From Bog-473 sp963730785 (GTDB lineage: Bacteria > Actinomycetota > Acidimicrobiia > Acidimicrobiales > RAAP-2), in contig CAVSTF010000010.1 in assembly GCA_963730785.1 (NCBI GenBank), positions 868,001-932,000 on the forward strand: 64,000 nt of DNA. The letters are read 5' to 3'. The number at the start of each line of letters is the position of its first letter. Within the stretch, counting starts at the first letter, position 1. Position numbers and translations under genes: made by a program. Positions 1-10,355 of the stretch are shown here, one piece after another. The notes beneath the pieces were generated by a model. The model had not been told where the DNA came from. It did not search any database and worked only from the letters and a program-made list of their open reading frames with translations.

Positions 1-1144
1 GGAACCGCGGGAAAGATGGACAGCTGGGTGCAGGCCCACCTGCAAGGTGACGGGCTGAATAACTTCGCCTCCACCATGGGGTACTTCGACCGCCAGGACC
101 TTCCCTTCTATTACGCCCTGGCCGACAACTTCACCATCCTCGACCACTACTTCTGCTCGGTCCTCGGCCCGACCGACCCCAACCGGACGATGGCCCTATC
201 GGGAACGATCAATCCCGAGGGTGACTTGGGTGGTCCGGTGCTCGAGACCCAGGTCGAGGGCCGAGTAGCGCAATACGGGAAGTTCAACTGGGAGACGATG
301 CCCGAGCGTCTGACCGACGCCGGGGTGAGTTGGAAGGTCTACAACGACCCCACCGGGCTGGCGCTGTTCAGCCCGTTGCCCTATTTCAAGAACTACTTGG
401 ATGCGAGTACGCGGCGGGGCACGGAACTCATTGCCAGAGGCATCACGCCCAACTTCCCGGCTGGTCTCCTGGCCGATGTGCAGACCAACAACCTGCCCCA
501 GGTGAGTTGGATCCACGGTCCGATCACGCAATGCGAGCATCCGGCCACCGCTCCGGCCTGGGGCGAGAACTTGGTCCAGACGGTGCTGGACATCCTCACC
601 TCCAATCCCGAGGTGTGGGCCCACACGCTGTTCATCCTCAACTACGACGAGAACGGTGGCTTCTTCGACCACGTGCCGCCGCCCACTCCCCCGCCGGGCA
701 CCCCCGGTGAGTACCTGACCATGAACCCACTGCCGGCCGACGCCAGCGGCGTGGTCGGTCCGGTGGGGCTGGGCTTCCGGGTGCCGTGCTTGATGATTTC
801 GCCCTTCACCCGGGGTGGCTACGTGGCCAGCGATGTGTTTGACCACACCTCGACGTTGAAGTTGCTGGAGACCTTGTTCGGGGCCGAGGCCCCCAACATC
901 TCGGCCTGGCGACGGAAGACCGTGGGCGACATGACCAGTGCGCTGTCCCTGGGCAAGGCTCCCGATGCCAGCAAGCCGAACCTGCCCGACGCCTCACTGC
1001 TGGTGCCGCTTGGTCGACGAGCAGGTCATCGCCAATGCGCTGCTCGGCTTCTTCGACGACGGGTTCTCCTACCCGCCGCCCACCTCGAACACCATGCCAA
1101 AACAGGAGACCACTCCGAGCCGTCCCGGCCCGGTGCGTCTATAG
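1..1144 (+). CDS. Phosphoesterase / phospholipase C-like protein, 5' end outside window
   Basis: This is the C-terminal part of a secreted phosphoesterase of the bacterial phospholipase C / acid phosphatase family (PF04185 type), which cleaves phosphodiester or phosphomonoester bonds of phospholipids or other organic phosphates. The frame is open from base 1, so the start lies upstream. Family-like segments include DHYFCSVLGPTDPNRTMALS near the beginning and the metal-site segment YDENGGFFDHV near base 645. An extra base near 1012 (PLV then DEQVIANALLGFFDDGF) forces a frame change; the true C-terminus ends at the TAG at 1142-1144. A second family member follows 16 nt later, so the two probably form a tandem phosphate-scavenging pair. 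Substrate not predictable. Confidence 0.8.
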
Positions 1145-1160
1145 ATCAGCGGAGGCTCAC

Positions 1161-2638
1161 ATGTCCGACCAGGATCGTCGCTCCATCAGTCGTCGCAACG
1201 TGCTGCGGGCCGGCATCGGCGCGGCCGCCGCGGCCGCCGCGGCTCCTTCGCTCTTGGGCTGGCTCGGGCGCAGCGGCCGGGGCCGGCTGCTCCGAAGCTG
1301 CGCTGGCCCGACTCGGTGCCGTTTCCCTCGCTCCCCGTGGGCCAGCAGACCGATGCCTTCCCGTTCGACCACATCGTGATCGTCATGCAGGAGAACCACT
1401 CCTTCGACAACTACCTGGGCATGCTGCCGGTGTCGGGGCAACCCAAGGCCGACGGCTTCACCTTCAACGCCAAGGGCGAGCCGACCAACTGGAACCCGGT
1501 CGGGCAACGACCGCATGCCGGTGTACCACCAGTCGGGTTACGACGGCGCGTCAGCATTCGGGCAGCCAGTCCTGGGACGACTCGCACAAGCAGATCAACG
1601 GCGGCCTCATGAACGGCTTCGCCGAGACCGGGCCCGGGTCGATGGGCTACTACACCGAGGACGACATCCCCTTCTACTACTCACTGGCCAATACCTTCAC
1701 CCTGGCCAACCGCTGGTTCTGCTCGGTGCCGGCTCAGACCTACCCGAACCGCCGCTTCCTCATGTCGGCCACGGCCAACGGGCATCATCTCCACCGACAT
1801 CAACAACGTGACCACCGACTACCCGCCCAACGGCACCATTTGGGACCGGCTTGACCCAGTACAACATCAGCTGGAAGAACTACTTCAGCGATGCCCCGAC
1901 CACGCTGATCATGTTCGACACCATTCTGCGGCACCCCTTGAACGTGGCCCCGATTGAGGAGTTCTACGTCGATGCCGCGCTGGGGACGCTGCCGGCGGTG
2001 AGCCTGGTCGACTGCAACATGGGCGCCGTGCAGGGTGAGGTCGGGCGGACCTGATCAGCTCCCTACCCGCTCTCCGACCTTCCAGACGGCCTGTCGACCG
2101 TCATCGGTGAGACGTGCGAGTCGGAGGAGAACCCGGAGAACATCTCAGCTGGGCGAGGCCTTTGTCTCCCGCATCGTCAACGCCGTGATGACCGGGGCCG
2201 GCCTGGCATCGCACGCTGCTGATCTGGATGTACGACGAGCACGGCGGCTACTACGACCACGTCGCCCCGCCGCGCGGCCCTGCTGCCCGACCTGACCAAG
2301 CCCCAGCTCTCGGCCACCAACCAGCCCGGCGCCTACAACCTGCTACGGCGTCCGCACCCCGGCCGTCGTGGTCAGCCCCTACGCCAGGCCGCACGGGGTG
2401 ACCAACGTGGTGCACGACCACACCTCGGTGCTCAAGACCATTGAGGAGCAGTGGAACCTGCCCGCGCTGACCTTCCGTGATGCCAACGCGGCCTCGCTCG
2501 GCGGACTTCTTGGACACCTCGATGATGACGTTCGCCGAGCCGCCCGACCTGGCCAAGCCGGCCAATGCCGATCCCCGGCCTGCTCAAGGGCTACCAGGGA
2601 CACCCGGCCCCGCCGGCACCTGTGGCTTCCCTGGGTAG
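1161..2638 (+). CDS. Tat-exported phospholipase C-like phosphoesterase, multiply frameshifted
   Basis: A second phosphoesterase of the phospholipase C family. The ATG at 1161 follows GGAGG at 1151-1155. The N-terminus carries a twin-arginine signal (SRRNVLRAG, then an alanine-rich hydrophobic stretch), so the folded protein is exported. Family landmarks are spread over several frames: FDHIVIVMQENHSFDNYLG near 1370, the segment ending CSVPAQTYPNRRFLMSATANG near 1740-1790, WMYDEHGGYYDHV near 2230 and SPYARPHGVTNVVHDHTSVL near 2375. At least five frame changes are needed (about 1300, 1505, 1550, 1850 and 2050-2370). The last frame ends at TAG 2636-2638. The conserved order of motifs argues for sequence errors in an intact gene, but true decay cannot be excluded. 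Confidence 0.75.
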
Positions 2639-2694
2639 GCGGCGCCGTCGGCGTGCCCGGCCTCGCCGAGTCGTCGGCGGGCGCATAAGGTATG

Positions 2695-2708
2695 TGACAC
2701 GAGTGTCA
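2695..2708. promoter_or_regulatory. Candidate operator TGACAC-GAG-TGTCA
   Basis: A 14-bp palindrome (TGACA-N4-TGTCA) lies 30 nt before the ATG of the amidohydrolase. The same element occurs at 15503, 17305, 34031 and 63734, with imperfect copies at 30864 and 57678, always just before gene starts. Its size suits a TetR-type dimer. The regulator is unknown; the TetR gene at 30921 is one candidate. Confidence 0.55.
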
Positions 2709-2738
2709 GGAAAGTCTCGGCACAGGGGGAGGACGGCA

Positions 2739-4025
2739 ATGCAGACCGACGACATGATCCTGGTCAGCGTGGACGACCACGTGATCGAGCCCCGGGGCAT
2801 GTTCGACGGGCTGCTGCCGGCCAAGTACCAGGACAAGGCGCCCAAGCTCATCCGGCGTGAGGACGGCACCGACTTCTGGCACTACAACGGGAACGAGATC
2901 CCCAACGTCGGCCTGAACGCCGTGGTCGGCCGCCCACCCGAGGAATACGGCATTGAGCCCACCTCGCTCGACGACATGCGGCCCGGTTGCTACGACGTGC
3001 ACGAGCGGGTCACGCGACATGTCGGTCAACGGCGTGCTCGGCTCCATGTGCTTCCCCTCCTTCCCCCAGTTCTGCGGGCAGCTCTTCGCCCGCACCGAGG
3101 ACAAGGACGAGGCCCTGGCCATGATCCGGGCCTACAACGACTGGCACATCGACCAGTGGTGCGGCGCCGAGCCCGGCCGCTTCATCCCGCTCTCCATCCC
3201 CGCCATCTGGGACCCCGAACTGGCCGCGGCCGAGGTGCGCCGGGTGGCCGCGAAGGGTTGCCACGCCGTGACCTTCTCGGAGAACCCGGAGAAGCTGGGC
3301 TGGCCCTCGCTGCACAACGACCACTGGGACCCGTTCTGGACGGCCTGCTCGGACGAGGGCACCGTGGTCTGCATGCACCTGGGCTCGTCGTCCTCAGCTG
3401 CTCATCACCTCGGTGGAGGCCCCCATCGACGTCATGATCAGCCTGCAGCCCATCAACATGGTGCAGGCCGCGGCCGACCTGTTGTGGTCGCCCATCCTGC
3501 GCAAGTACAAGGACCTGCGCTTCGCCCTGTCCGAGGGTGGCATCGGCTGGATCCCCTACGCCCTCGAGCGCATCGACTACGTCTACGAGCACCACCGCAA
3601 GTGGACCGGCCAGGACTTCGGCGACATGCTGCCCAGCCAGCTCTTCAAGGAGCGCATCATCACCTGCTTCATCGACGACGCCTTCGGGATCGACAGCCGG
3701 CGCTACATGAACGTCGACAACATCACCTGGGAGTGCGACTACCCGCACTCGGACTCGACCTGGCCCACCTCGCCCGAGGCGGCCATGAAGTACCTGGCCG
3801 ACGTGCCCGACGACGAGATCAACAAGATCACCCACCTCAACGCCATGCGGCATCTTCCAGTACGACCCGTTCAGCGTGCCGCCCCGCGAGAAGTGCACGG
3901 TGGCCGCGCTGCGGGCCGAGGCGACCGACGTCGACACCTCGACCATCTCGCGGGAGAAGTACGCCAAGCACGACGGCAAGATCGTCAACATGGGCACGAT
4001 GGCCCAGATGCTGGACCGGGACTGA
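2739..4025 (+). CDS. Amidohydrolase family protein (PF04909 type), frameshifted
   Basis: A metal-dependent amidohydrolase/decarboxylase of the amidohydrolase-2 family, about 428 residues when frames are joined. It begins at an ATG preceded by GGGGGAGGA. The N-terminal strand-1 metal motif is seen as SVDDHVIEPRGMF. Further family-typical segments are MSVNGVLGSMCFPSFPQF, MHLGSSS and the C-terminal WECDYPHSDSTWP. Actinobacterial members often sit beside acyl-CoA enzymes, as here, where an enoyl-CoA hydratase starts 13 nt downstream. Frame changes are needed near 3010, 3397 and 3850. A palindromic operator precedes the gene. The substrate is unknown; hydrolysis or decarboxylation of a carbonyl intermediate is the family-level inference. 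Confidence 0.85.
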
Positions 4026-4038
4026 GGGCTCTGCACCG

Positions 4039-4849
4039 ATGTCAATCGACTACATCACCGGTGACGACCACGTCGTCACCATCACCATCAACCGTCCCGA
4101 GGCGCGCAACTCGCTGGACATGGAGCACTTCTACCAACTCCGTCGCGCCTGGGAGCGCTTCGGCGACGATGACGACGCCTATGTGGCCATCATCACCGGC
4201 GTCGGTGAGGACTTCTGCGTCGGGGCCGACCTCAAGACCTACATCCCGCAGATCACCGAGCTGCAGCAGAAGATGAAGGCCGGGGGGGTCGACCGAGATC
4301 GACGGCTACCGGCTCGACGACGGGGTCAAGGCCGTGCTGCGGGGCACCAAGCTCTACAAGCCGATCATCGCCGCGGTCAACGGCAACTGCGTGGCCGGTG
4401 GCATGGAGATGCTGGGCGGCACCGACCTGCGGGTGGCCAGCGACACGGCCACCTTCGGCGTCATGGAGCCCAAGCGGGGCTTGTTCGCCGGTGGTGGCAC
4501 CACGGTCCGGCTGCCCCGCCAGATCCCCTACCCGGCCGCCATGGAACTGTTGTTGTGCGCCGACCGGGTCCCGGCCACTCGGGCCTACGAAATGGGACTG
4601 CTCAATGAGGTGTGCCGCCCGGCCGATCTGATGGAGCGGGCCTACGACTACGCCCACCGCATCACGGCCAACGGACCATTCGCCATCCGCAAGACCAAGG
4701 AGTCGGTGCTGCGCGGCTTGGCCACCGACATGGGCGAGGCCTACAAGATCGAGTCTGAGATCTCGGGCGAGGTCTTCTCCAGCGAGGATGCCAAAGAAGG
4801 ACCGATGGCCTTCGCCGAAAAGCGGACGCCGGTCTGGAAGAACCGCTGA
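4039..4849 (+). CDS. Enoyl-CoA hydratase/isomerase family protein
   Basis: A crotonase-fold enzyme of about 269 residues, expected to hydrate or isomerise acyl-CoA thioesters. Visible landmarks are TINRPEARNSLDMEHFY, the oxyanion-hole region GEDFCVGADLKTY, and the second oxyanion and catalytic region AAVNGNCVAGGMEMLGGTDL. The C-terminal helix includes ANGPFAIRKTKE. One frame change is needed near 4285, in a run of G. It lies 13 nt after the amidohydrolase and is probably co-transcribed, suggesting a shared catabolic route. The specific substrate cannot be named. Confidence 0.87.
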
Positions 4850-4873
4850 GCTGAATCTCGGGGCTGCCGGTTC

Positions 4874-5203
4874 TCAGACCTTCGGGATCCGGCGCAACTT
4901 CAACAGCGACGGGAAGCCGACCACGAAGGACTGCAGGCGCCAGCCGCCCTTAGGCAGTCCACGTCGGCCGGCCATGCGGCCACCGATGAGCCCTTCACCC
5001 ACGTGCGTCACGAGGGCCACGGCCAGAATCTGGCGCAGTCTCGATTGCGGGGGCAGCGGGACCGGTGAGGCTTCGCTGACCTGGGCATGGAGCGGCTCGC
5101 TGGCGGACAGGGCAGCCAGGGCCACCAGGCCGCCGTCCAACAGCAGGAACCAGCCGAGCGAAGGTCGGACAACTTTGGGACGAGGGTTGGTTCGTTTGGC
5201 CAT
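4874..5203 (-). CDS. Small membrane protein, DUF4499-like
   Basis: A 109-residue protein beginning MAKRTNPRPK. Hydrophobic segments around residues 17-35 (GWFLLLDGGLVALAALS) and 57-75 (LRQILAVALVTHVGEGLIGG) suggest two membrane passes, and the end reads LQSFVVGFPSLLKLRRI. This pattern resembles the DUF4499/TMEM254 family from memory. The function is unknown. It is convergent with the enoyl-CoA hydratase and lies downstream of the SIMPL gene on the same strand. Confidence 0.55.
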   Translation of the reverse strand: MAKRTNPRPKVVRPSLGWFLLLDGGLVALAALSASEPLHAQVSEASPVPLPPQSRLRQILAVALVTHVGEGLIGGRMAGRRGLPKGGWRLQSFVVGFPSLLKLRRIPKV

Positions 5204-5258
5204 GCCGAGGTTCTAGCGATCGAGGGCGAAAGTTGCCAATCGCCCAAAGACTGACCCG

Positions 5259-6098
5259 TCACGGCTGCTTGATGGCGTAGACCATCTTCACCTGATCGGT
5301 CTCGGTTTCGGTCCCGGCCGAGACGGGGACTGCTGGCGACGCTGGTGACGCCGCGCCAAGCGCCGCCGGATGTGGCAAACGCCTGTAGGCACAATCGGCT
5401 CAGTCGATCTGCGGTCTGGTCCGTCAGCGAGCAAAGAACGACCCAACTGGTGCCCGGATGCCTTGGCGATCGCCCGAGCGTGGCTCGTCGCCTGCTTGAC
5501 GGCGTCGGTGCGGGCCTTGTCTTCTATGGCCGACGGGTTGTTGAAGGAGAAGGTCAAGGAACTGATCTGGGCCGAGTTGCCGGTGGCGGTCACCACGGCA
5601 TCAATGGCGGCCCCCGCCGTCTTGGTGTGATGCAGGGCGGCCGTCACCGTGTTCGACACCTCATACCCGGAAATGGTCTGCACCCCCTTGGGGTAGACGT
5701 AGTTGGGCTGCAGGCTGAGGTTGGTCGTCTGCACATCGGCATGGGACACGCCGTTCTTGGTCAAGGCAAAGACTGCGGCTGCCACCTCGTCGTTGTTCTG
5801 GCTCAGGGCTTTGGCGGCCGTGCTGGCATTGCTGGTGATCTGCAGGACGGCGGTCAGAAGGTCGGGCGTCCCACTGGCCGTCCCGTTGCCCTGAACGGTC
5901 AGTCGGGGGGTCGAACTACTGCAGCCGGCTTGCGTGCTTGACACTGGGGCTCGAGCCTCCCGAATTGCTCACGGCCAATCCCAGAGCGGCGCCACCCACG
6001 AGCAACGCTCCGACCGCCAGTCCGGTCACCGCCAGGCGTCCAGTCGACCGACCCGCCCTGCCGCCGCCGTCATTCGTCCCACCCATAGCGTCCGTCAT
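5259..6098 (-). CDS. SIMPL (DUF541) domain protein, exported or membrane-anchored, frameshifted
   Basis: A SIMPL/DUF541 family protein of about 279 residues; the family is periplasmic or surface-associated and has been linked to stress tolerance, with no defined reaction. The start ATG at 6098 follows GGGAGGGAG eight nt upstream. The N-terminus has one hydrophobic segment (LAVTGLAVGALLVGGAALGL). The body shows LTVQGNGTASGTPDLL, VQTTNLSLQPNYVY and ISGYEVSNTVTA, which are family-typical. Frame changes are needed near 5937 and near 5430. In the last frame the protein ends DQVKMVYAIKQP, a normal SIMPL ending, at the stop 5259-5261. Confidence 0.8.
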
Positions 6099-6190
6099 TA
6101 TTTTCTCCCTCCCAGTGCCTGAACGATATGACGCCGGGAGATCCAAATCGGTTCGATTTGAGCCTCGATTCCTGGTCATAGGGTTGAGCC

Positions 6191-6877
6191 ATGACTGTGA
6201 CCCTCATCACCGGAGCCAACAAGGGCCTCGGGTACGAAACCGCTCGCCAACTGATCGATCTGGGACAGAAGGTGTACATCGGCGCTCGGAATGTCGAATT
6301 GGGTGAAGCGGCAGCTACTGCGCTTCGTTGTCAGTTCGTCCAACTGGATGTGACTGATGATGCATCGGTCGAGGCTGCCTTGGCGAGCCTTGGCGAGCGC
6401 GAGGGTCACCTCGATGTACTGATCAACAACGCCGGCATCAGCACGTTTGCCGACGTCTCCGGTCCCGAGGCATTGAAGGTGTTCGATACCAATGCCATCG
6501 GCCTGGTCCGCGTCACCCAAGCGGCACTTCCGCTCTTGGAGAAGTCCGAGAATCCCGTGGTGGTCAACGTCTCAAGCGCATTGGGCTCATTCTGGGCCGT
6601 CACCAATCCGGAGCGCCGCCAGTTTCATTTCCCATCCATCATTTACGGCTCGAGTAAGGCGGCCGTCTCCATGCTGACCGTGCAATATGCCAAGGCGATT
6701 CCGTCCATCAAATTCAATGCGGTGGAACCCGGATTCACGGCCACCGAACTCACTCCGATGAGCAGCGCTGGTCAGCCGGTCGAAAAGGGCGCGGAGGTCA
6801 TTGTGCGCATGGCAACCATCGGTCCCGATGGCCCGACCGGCACCTTCTGGGAGGACACCAGCCAGCTGGCCTGGTGA
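6191..6877 (+). CDS. SDR family oxidoreductase
   Basis: An intact short-chain dehydrogenase/reductase of 228 residues that should use NAD(P)H. The cofactor motif TGANKGLG is at residues 7-14, the NNAG motif follows near residue 80, and the catalytic Ser/Tyr/Lys are in NVSSALGSF and YGSSKAA. The C-terminus is short, and the closing segment GPTGTFWEDTSQLAW resembles SDRs annotated as dehydrogenases of unknown substrate. It is divergent from the SIMPL gene and convergent with the LLM oxidoreductase, so it is probably monocistronic. Confidence 0.9.
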   Translation: MTVTLITGANKGLGYETARQLIDLGQKVYIGARNVELGEAAATALRCQFVQLDVTDDASVEAALASLGEREGHLDVLINNAGISTFADVSGPEALKVFDTNAIGLVRVTQAALPLLEKSENPVVVNVSSALGSFWAVTNPERRQFHFPSIIYGSSKAAVSMLTVQYAKAIPSIKFNAVEPGFTATELTPMSSAGQPVEKGAEVIVRMATIGPDGPTGTFWEDTSQLAW

Positions 6878-6883
6878 AGGTAT

Positions 6884-7748
6884 TCAGCCGGTGATGAGTG
6901 CCCCGGCCAATTCCCGGTATTCATTGATGGGCAGCGTGCCGTCGCGCCCGGTGGCCGAAATCACCTGCAGGCACACGTGATCGGCGCCGGCATCGAAGTG
7001 CTCACGGATTCGTTCCGCAATGGAAGTCGCATTGCCCCATGGGATGACCGCATCAATGAGACGGTCGCTTCCCCCGTCATTGATGTCGTCGTCGCTGAAG
7101 CCGAAGTCGCGCAAGTTCCCGGTGTAGTTGGGGAGGTTCAAATAGATGCTGGCGTAATCACGAGCCAGGGCCCGAGCGGCCGTCGGATCGGTCTCCACCA
7201 CGACGGCCACTTCAGGAGCCAGGAGTGCGTCAGGGCCCAGGACGGAACGGGCGAACGCAGTGTGTTCCACCGGAATGAAATACGGATGCGCCCCGGCGGC
7301 TCGTTCGGCCGCCAGTTCCAGCATGCGACGTCGCAGTGCGGCCAGGACACGCCGGTCTTTCGGCACCGGGACGTCGAGTGCATCCAGGGCATCGAGGTAG
7401 GAAACCATGTACGAGTAGGGACGGGTGTAGTCACCCACGATGGCGGCGTGACTGGCGCCGATACCGAGCAGGAATCGTCCGGGGTACTTGGCCTCGAGTT
7501 CGGCCACGGCCGGACCCACCTGGGCCGGCGCTGCGGTCCACATGCTGATGATGCCGCTGGCGACCGGAATCCGGGTCGTTGAACCCAAGATGCGATCGAA
7601 GGACGGGGGGAAACCGGGGTCAAACCCGCCAGACGACCACAACGCTCCGTAACCGAGCGACTTCGAGTTCTGCCGCCGCATTGAGTTCGGGCTCCGCCGT
7701 CACTCGATAGGCACCGCTCCACCACACACCGATTTTTCCCAGATCCAT
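6884..7748 (-). CDS. LLM-class F420-dependent oxidoreductase
   Basis: A luciferase-like monooxygenase-fold oxidoreductase of about 288 residues, probably F420-dependent. The start at 7748 gives MDLGKIGVWWSGAY. One inserted base near 7665 then shifts the frame, and the protein resumes as SLGYGALWSSGG. Typical segments are ASGIISMWT, LLGIGASHA and the C-terminal ADHVCLQVI. F420 use is inferred from the actinobacterial subfamily, not from a diagnostic residue. It ends 7 nt from the convergent SDR. Confidence 0.83.
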
Positions 7749-7972
7749 AGGGCCACGGTAGTGGCGGGAGGCATCTGTGTGGCCAGGCGGTGGCGTCAAC
7801 GAGCAGGTGGGGCATTGCGTTGGGCTGCTGATGGCTGTCACCATCAAAATGGCAGCCCGACGCCCAGGGTGGTCCATTTCAGTCGCTTGGTGCCCACCAT
7901 TTCGGTCACCCTCGGAGGTTTCCATGCCTGATTCAGGGGAATGAATTCCCTACAGAGTGCGAGGAGATTCAC

Positions 7973-8362
7973 GTGAAAACACATGTATCGGCAACATTCG
8001 AGATTGAAAACTGGGACGAGGGCGCTTTCGATCAACTCGATGACGTGTCCAAAGTGACTCGAGCGCTGGTCTCAAAGAAGTACTCCGGCGATATTGAAGG
8101 CAGTTCAACCACCCAATGGCTGATGGCGTACGCAGAAGATGGTTCAGCGGCTTTCGTCGGTCTGGAACGTATTTCGGGAACGGTCCTCGGACACGATGGC
8201 ACCCTCGTGCTGCAGCACGTCGGAACCTTCGCAGACGGCGCGGCGAAGGGGTCCTTGGAGGTACTCAGCGGTGGTACGGACGCGCTGGCGTCGACCAGTG
8301 GAGCCGGAAGCTTCTTGGCCGACCCGAGCGGGTCAGTGTCGTTGGACCTGGTGTTCGATTGA
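7973..8362 (+). CDS. DUF3224 domain-containing protein
   Basis: A 129-residue protein matching the DUF3224 family: an N-terminal KTHVSATFEIENWDE, the middle GSSTTQWLMAYAEDGSAAFVG, and the C-terminal GSGSFLADPSGSVSLDL type ending (here GAGSFLADPSGSVSLDLVFD). The family forms a small lipocalin-like barrel in my recollection, and its function is not established. It starts with an ATG after GAGGAGATTCACG. The 224-nt stretch before it (7749-7972) contains no gene I can support and presumably holds two promoters. Confidence 0.82.
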   Translation: MKTHVSATFEIENWDEGAFDQLDDVSKVTRALVSKKYSGDIEGSSTTQWLMAYAEDGSAAFVGLERISGTVLGHDGTLVLQHVGTFADGAAKGSLEVLSGGTDALASTSGAGSFLADPSGSVSLDLVFD

Positions 8363-8387
8363 GGATTCGAGTACTTACAATCGGTTC

Positions 8388-8672
8388 ATGTTCATCATCG
8401 CTGGGAAGCTAATCCTCGACCCGAACGATCGGGAAGCCTTCCTGGTGGCCAATGCAGCCGTTGTGCGCCTGGCGAGAGAGGCACCCGGATGCCTGGACTT
8501 CGTGCAAGCTGCAGATCCTGTCGATCCCAGCCGAATCAACATTTACGAGCGGTGGCATTCCGAAGCACATTTGCTCGCCTTCAGGGGAGAGGGAGAACCG
8601 GACGCAGATTCACCGCCGATTCAATCGGCCGATGTCAAACGGTACGTCGTCGCAGCGATCGAGAAACCCTGA
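8388..8672 (+). CDS. Antibiotic biosynthesis monooxygenase (ABM) family protein
   Basis: A 94-residue ferredoxin-like ABM domain protein starting MFIIAGKLILDPNDR. The segments APGCLDFVQAADP and RINIYERWHSEAHLLAF are typical of quinol or heme-degrading monooxygenase-like folds, which oxidise small aromatics without a cofactor; many members have unknown substrates. It lies 25 nt after the DUF3224 gene and may be co-transcribed with it. Confidence 0.85.
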   Translation: MFIIAGKLILDPNDREAFLVANAAVVRLAREAPGCLDFVQAADPVDPSRINIYERWHSEAHLLAFRGEGEPDADSPPIQSADVKRYVVAAIEKP

Positions 8673-8702
8673 GTCCTCCATGCAGGCGCAAAGATAGGGA
8701 CC

Positions 8703-9275
8703 GTGCGGGTAGGCATCGCTCATCACTACGGCTGGGCCGTGGCGGTCATCGCCTCGGAGGACTACCGCGTGGTGGAGCGTCGGCGCATTGAGTTAATTGA
8801 GCCCGGATTGCCGGCGGCTCCGGTCCATCATGAGGGTGGACCGCATCTCTTGCATCGGACGGGCGAACCACTGACCGATGATCAGCTGTTGAACTTGGTG
8901 ACCGAGGTCCGCGCCGCGGTTGTGCGGGCGACGAGTGCTGCCCTGGACGAACTGGCGGCGGCAGCACCCCAACCGATCACGTCCATATCGGTCCGCGCCT
9001 GGCCCGCCGACTTTCCCACCGACATTGCGGTCGTGCGTTGCGCCCCCCACGAGAGCCGGGCCGATTCAGTGATGTACTGCCAGGTGATGGCCGAGTTGGC
9101 GGCGGCCCGGGGGTGGGCCGTCCATTCCTACAACGCCAAGAACGTCGAATCCGAGGCGGCCCAGTTACTGGGTTCGCGAGCCGAAGAGGTGCTCTACGGT
9201 CCACGGGCGACGTTGGGCGCGCCCTGGGCCAAGGACCATCGGATGGCGTTGGCCGCCACCATCTTGGCGGCGTGA
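8703..9275 (+). CDS. Conserved hypothetical protein
   Basis: A 190-residue soluble protein beginning with GTG (MRVGIAHHYGWAVAVIASED). I do not recognise a named domain. The opening strand with GIAHHYGWAV, the RRRIELIEPGLP turn and the ending GAPWAKDHRMALAATILA look like a compact alpha/beta protein related to actinobacterial hypotheticals. The pattern of an initial beta-strand followed by a self-contained fold recalls RNase H-like nucleotide-binding folds, but that is only an impression. It follows the ABM gene by 30 nt. Confidence 0.65.
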   Translation: MRVGIAHHYGWAVAVIASEDYRVVERRRIELIEPGLPAAPVHHEGGPHLLHRTGEPLTDDQLLNLVTEVRAAVVRATSAALDELAAAAPQPITSISVRAWPADFPTDIAVVRCAPHESRADSVMYCQVMAELAAARGWAVHSYNAKNVESEAAQLLGSRAEEVLYGPRATLGAPWAKDHRMALAATILAA

Positions 9276-9285
9276 CGGGTCGGTC

Positions 9286-10323
9286 CTAACGGCGGCGCGA
9301 GGCGGCGTCGAGCGATCTGGTGCCGACCTCCCACATGTTGTCAATCATTGAGATGGTGACGCCTGGGGGGACGATCTGGTCAATGCGATCGAGTACATCA
9401 TCTGACAGTTCGATTCCATCGGCGGCGAGATAGCCGTCCAAGTGCTCCATCGTGCGCGGACCGATGATGGTGGAGGTCACCGCGGGGTGCCGAACGGCGA
9501 AGGCCACGGCGAGCTGCACCAAGGTGAGTCCGGCTTCGTCAGCCAGTGCGCCCAGGGCATCAGCGGCGTCGAGCTTGGCCGCGTTGGCCGGGTTGGTGGC
9601 CTCAAAGCGTCCGGGGAACCGCTGCGATCTGGCCGCTGAGCCTGGCCCATCGACTACTTGACCCTTGCGGTATTTACCGGACAACCATCCGCTGGCCAGT
9701 GGGCTGTAAGCCAACACACCCATGCCGTAGCGCTGACAGGTCGGCAACAAGTCGTATTCGATGGCCCGGGTCAGAATCGAATAGGGCGGCTGTTCGGTTC
9801 GAAACCGCTCGTGACCCCGCCGATCGGCCATCCACTGGGCCTCGACGATCTGTGAGGCGGGCACCTTGGACGCACCGAAGGCGCGAATCTTGCCGGCCCG
9901 CACCAGGTCGGTCATCGCGCCGAGGGTTTCGTCAATGTCGGTGCTTGGGTCGGGCACGCCCACTTGGTAGACGTCGATCCAATCGGTTTGGAGGCGTCGC
10001 AACGAGTCCTCCACTGCTTCCATGATCCAGCGGCGCCCGGCGCCACGACGATTGGGGTCCTGATCCATCGGGAGGCCGAACTTCACAGCCAGCACGACGT
10101 TGTCCCGTCGGCCGCCGGCCAGCGCCTTGCCCAGGATCACTTCTGATTCGCCGGCCGAATAGCCATCAGCGGTGTCAATGACATTGATGCCGGCGTCCAG
10201 CGCCTTGTGGATGATGCGGACCGCATCTTCGTGATCGCTGTTGCCAAAGGCGCCGAACATCATGGCGCCGAGGCAGAGCTGACTGACGGACATGCCGGTG
10301 CGGCCAAGTGGTCGATACTCCAT
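9286..10323 (-). CDS. Aldo/keto reductase
   Basis: An aldo/keto reductase of 345 residues, expected to reduce aldehydes or ketones with NADPH. The ATG at 10323 follows AAGGGA seven nt upstream and is preferred to a TTG at 10338. Family features are MEYRPLGRTGMSVSQLCLG, the catalytic Asp/Tyr segment NVIDTADGYSAGESE, the Lys in VLAVKFG, and the C-terminal cofactor-binding STIIGPRTMEHLDGYL. It is divergent from the TetR gene at 10419, with shared operator-like repeats between them, so it is probably the regulator's target. Confidence 0.92.
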   Translation of the reverse strand: MEYRPLGRTGMSVSQLCLGAMMFGAFGNSDHEDAVRIIHKALDAGINVIDTADGYSAGESEVILGKALAGGRRDNVVLAVKFGLPMDQDPNRRGAGRRWIMEAVEDSLRRLQTDWIDVYQVGVPDPSTDIDETLGAMTDLVRAGKIRAFGASKVPASQIVEAQWMADRRGHERFRTEQPPYSILTRAIEYDLLPTCQRYGMGVLAYSPLASGWLSGKYRKGQVVDGPGSAARSQRFPGRFEATNPANAAKLDAADALGALADEAGLTLVQLAVAFAVRHPAVTSTIIGPRTMEHLDGYLAADGIELSDDVLDRIDQIVPPGVTISMIDNMWEVGTRSLDAASRRR

Positions 10324-10355
10324 GGAGATTCCCTTCAAGATTCGCGTTCTCCGGG

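Noticed and set aside
1161..2638. Phosphoesterase gene as a pseudogene
   Set aside because: Same type of single-base breaks occurs in rlmN and hyp genes across the window, and all motifs are preserved in order, so error is more likely than decay.
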